Origin: Mycobacterium sp. 852013-50091_SCH5140682
Lineage (GTDB): Bacteria > Actinomycetota > Actinomycetes > Mycobacteriales > Mycobacteriaceae
Direction of reading: 5' to 3'
Length of the DNA: 64,000 bases
Assembly: GCF_001665685.1 (NCBI RefSeq)
Contig: NZ_LZTB01000035.1
Coordinates: 62,001 to 126,000, forward strand
Under the pieces are notes generated by a model, which worked only from the letters and a program-made list of their open reading frames with translations, was not told where the DNA came from and made no database searches. The stretch's first letter is position 1. Every line of letters begins with the position of its first letter. The position numbers were made by a program, and so were the translations under genes. Positions 61,952 through 64,000 of the stretch are shown one piece after another.

Positions 61952-63486
61952 CAGTGTGCCTCCACATATCGTTGTTGGAGTTGACGTTTGGCCAACTTCC
62001 CAGTGGCCAGCCGCGGCAGCGCCTCGACGAAGGCGACGCTGCGCGGCGCTTTGTAATGCGCGATCCGTTCGCGCACGTAATCGATGAGCTCGGCCGCGAG
62101 ATCATCGCTACCGAACCATCCATCGCGTAGTTCGACGACGGCCTTGACCTGTTCGCCCATCTCGGGGTGGGGAACGCCGATGACCGCGACATCGGAAACC
62201 TTGGGGTGCAGCGCCAGCACGTTTTCGATCTCTTGGGGGTAGATGTTCACCCCACCGGAGATGATCATGAACGCCTTGCGGTCTGTCAGGAACAGATAGC
62301 CATCCTCGTCGAGATAACCCATGTCACCCACGGTCGACCAGTTATCGTGCCCGGGGTGGCGTGCGCTGGCTGTCTTTTCGGGATCGTTGTGGTATTCGAA
62401 CGGAGCCTGGTCACGTTCGAAGTAGACGGTCCCAACTTGCCCGGTTCCGACTTCGACACCTTCGTCGTCGCACACATGCAGAGTGCCCAGCACCGCTCGG
62501 CCGACCGAACCTCGCTTCGACAGCCATTCAGTGGTGGTGACAACGGTGACGCCGTGGCCTTCGGTAGCGCCGTAATATTCGACCAGAGTTGGTCCCCACC
62601 AGTCGATCATCGCTTGCTTGACGTCTGGCGGACACGGAGCCGCGGCGTGCACCGCCAGCCGCAACGATGACGTATCGAACGAATGCCGCACACGGTCGGG
62701 CAGTTGCAGCATTCGGATGAACATGGTGGGCACCATCTGCGTCACTGTGATGCGGTGGCGCTGGATGGCGGCCAGGGCGGCGGTAGCGTCGAACTTCTCC
62801 ATCAATACGACGGTGCCGCCAAGAGCGTGTACGCCTCCGCACCATTTCAGAGGTGCGGCGTGGTACACCGGTGCCGGCGATAGGTAACGATCCTCGGCGG
62901 TGATGCCGAAAGCGTGGGCCAGCATGCCGACGAGCGGTTCACCGGGCTCATCCACCTGGATGTCGAGGAGAACGGGCTTGATCCCCTTCGGACGACCAGT
63001 CGTCCCCGACGAGTAGAGCATTTCCGTGCCGCGGGGCTGATCCTGCAGAGGCTGGAAGCCATCATCGATCAGCACGTCATAAGGCCGGTGACCAGCGATG
63101 TCGCCGCCGAAGGAATACCGGTGAGCTATATCCGGTGTCAGCGTCACGATCTCTTCAGCCAGATCGCACACCCCGGCTGAGGCGAACAGCACCTGCGCCC
63201 CGCAATCTGTGACGATGTAAGCCGCCTCATCTGCCGCGAGATGCCAGTTGACGGCGGTGATGTAGAGGCCAGACCGGATAGCCGCCCAATACACCTCGAA
63301 CGCCTCGGGGGTGTTGTCGGACAGCAACGCGATCACGTCTCCGCGGCGCAGGCCCAAGCCGTGTAGAGCGCTCGCGATCGACGTCGAGTTTCGCTCCAGT
63401 TCGCCGTAGGTCAGGATGCGGCCGGACTCAGCCATGATTACGGCCGGCCTTTCCGGAGCTGCGGAAGCGTGGATTCCCGGGAACAT
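61951..63486 (-). CDS. Acyl-CoA synthetase (FadD-like, AMP-binding)
   Basis: A 511-residue ANL-superfamily ligase: YSSGTTGRPKG for ATP binding near residue 160, VEYYGATEGHG (A5), STVGDMGYLDEDGYLFLTDR (A7/A8) and the catalytic Lys in LPRLATGKLAKRQL. It activates a carboxylic acid to its CoA ester, presumably the acid made by the P450, alcohol and aldehyde dehydrogenases, or primes a sterol-like acid before hydroxylation. It begins 2 bases after the SCP2 stop and its own stop overlaps the P450 start. Confidence 0.95.
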   Translation of the reverse strand: MFPGIHASAAPERPAVIMAESGRILTYGELERNSTSIASALHGLGLRRGDVIALLSDNTPEAFEVYWAAIRSGLYITAVNWHLAADEAAYIVTDCGAQVLFASAGVCDLAEEIVTLTPDIAHRYSFGGDIAGHRPYDVLIDDGFQPLQDQPRGTEMLYSSGTTGRPKGIKPVLLDIQVDEPGEPLVGMLAHAFGITAEDRYLSPAPVYHAAPLKWCGGVHALGGTVVLMEKFDATAALAAIQRHRITVTQMVPTMFIRMLQLPDRVRHSFDTSSLRLAVHAAAPCPPDVKQAMIDWWGPTLVEYYGATEGHGVTVVTTTEWLSKRGSVGRAVLGTLHVCDDEGVEVGTGQVGTVYFERDQAPFEYHNDPEKTASARHPGHDNWSTVGDMGYLDEDGYLFLTDRKAFMIISGGVNIYPQEIENVLALHPKVSDVAVIGVPHPEMGEQVKAVVELRDGWFGSDDLAAELIDYVRERIAHYKAPRSVAFVEALPRLATGKLAKRQLQQRYVEAH

Positions 63487-63488
63487 CG

Positions 63489-63893
63489 TCAGGCCAGCAG
63501 ATCGTCGCGGCCGTCGGCCTTCAGACGCTCAATATAGGGCGGATAGAGTTTCTTGCCGAGCGGGGCCAACTTGAGCAGACTGGCAACATTTCCGTCGACC
63601 TTGATCTTCTTCTTGGCCATCGCCAGCGGCAGGTTCACCTTGCCCTGCCAGTAAGCGTTGCCCGTGTCGGCGGTCATCGACATAGTGGCCATGGGTTGCG
63701 CTCCCCCTTCGAGGCCTTCCTGCACGGTCTTGTTTGCCATGTCGATCAGCACGACGGCCTCGGGGTCCGTGAAATCGAACGCGACCACAAGGCCGGTGGC
63801 TTCGAGCTTGGGACCGATCTCGGGATCATCGAATGCGGCCTCGAAAATGCCGCCAATGTACTTCGTGACCTCGGCCGAACTGGCGAACCCCAT
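63489..63893 (-). CDS. SCP2 sterol-binding domain protein
   Basis: A 134-residue single-domain SCP2-like lipid carrier: TGLVVAFDFTDPEAVVLIDM, MSMTADTGNAYWQGKVNLPL, AMAKKKIKVDGNVASLLKLA and LYPPYIERLKADGR. Such proteins bind sterols, fatty acids or acyl-CoA and hand them to enzymes. AAGGAG is 5 bases before the ATG. It is the first gene of the eight-gene minus-strand operon, implying a hydrophobic substrate. An AT-rich segment upstream (63901-63925) probably contains the promoter. Confidence 0.92.
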   Translation of the reverse strand: MGFASSAEVTKYIGGIFEAAFDDPEIGPKLEATGLVVAFDFTDPEAVVLIDMANKTVQEGLEGGAQPMATMSMTADTGNAYWQGKVNLPLAMAKKKIKVDGNVASLLKLAPLGKKLYPPYIERLKADGRDDLLA

Positions 63894-64000
63894 CGTTCTC
63901 CTTAATTTATATTTGATTCAAAACTGCAGATGGGCCACACTGACTCGCCCTCTGAGACCATGGTCACACCCATCCCGCCATAAGTCAACTTATGCCGTGA

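Overview
The window looks like an accessory catabolic region of a mycobacterial chromosome (Mycobacterium/Mycolicibacterium type). Supporting signs are high-GC coding sequence with many GTG starts, a full-length MceG ATPase, an MPT51-like antigen 85 paralogue, DUF732 and CAP-domain exported proteins, F420-type (LLM and PPOX-fold) enzymes, a mycofactocin-type SDR, FprB and [3Fe-4S] ferredoxin partners for a P450, and a dense set of lipid-catabolism genes. I see no rRNA, tRNA, CRISPR array or prophage.

Layout. 1-3 kb: the 3' part of an AraC regulator, an SDR and a thiolase. 3-6.2 kb: a possible lipoprotein, a stand-alone HemD-like protein, a MhuD-like monooxygenase and remnants of two dehydrogenases. 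6.4-18 kb: a catabolic block with two related LysR regulators, an SDR, a PPOX-fold protein, an amidohydrolase, a tightly coupled four-gene 2-oxoacid dehydrogenase complex (E1 alpha, E1 beta, E2, E3) and a cupin dioxygenase-like protein. 18-29.6 kb: an alpha/beta hydrolase, a sugar-type ABC importer (permease, double ATPase, binding lipoprotein), two VOC proteins, SDRs (one in pieces), a TIM-barrel isomerase and a broken glycerate kinase. 29.8-33.4 kb: a decayed IS256-family element beside a truncated copy of a GlxA-type regulator, then RidA and the intact GlxA-type regulator. 34.2-38 kb: MceG, small exported proteins, the MPT51-like protein and a membrane protein. 38-64 kb: a lipid or terpenoid degradation region. 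It has an LLM oxidoreductase, three TetR regulators, two APH-like phosphotransferases, two acyl-CoA dehydrogenases, a thiolase, a GMC oxidoreductase, a double-hotdog thioesterase, orphan COX3/COX4-like subunits, and an eight-gene minus-strand operon: SCP2, acyl-CoA synthetase, P450, SDR alcohol dehydrogenase, aldehyde dehydrogenase, ferredoxin, FprB and CoA-transferase family protein.

How it may work together (inference). The 56-64 kb operon contains everything needed to hydroxylate a hydrophobic substrate, oxidise the alcohol through aldehyde to acid, and activate it as a CoA thioester. The plus-strand acyl-CoA dehydrogenases and thiolase next to it could then shorten the chain. Two paralogous TetR regulators and a recurring AT-rich motif in at least four promoters (near 41.88, 43.0, 49.53 and 52.92 kb) suggest a shared regulon. 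This is the best candidate here for an undescribed system.

Caution. Many genes are frameshifted or truncated. At least two frameshifts fall in runs of five C/G, so either decay or consensus sequencing error could explain them.
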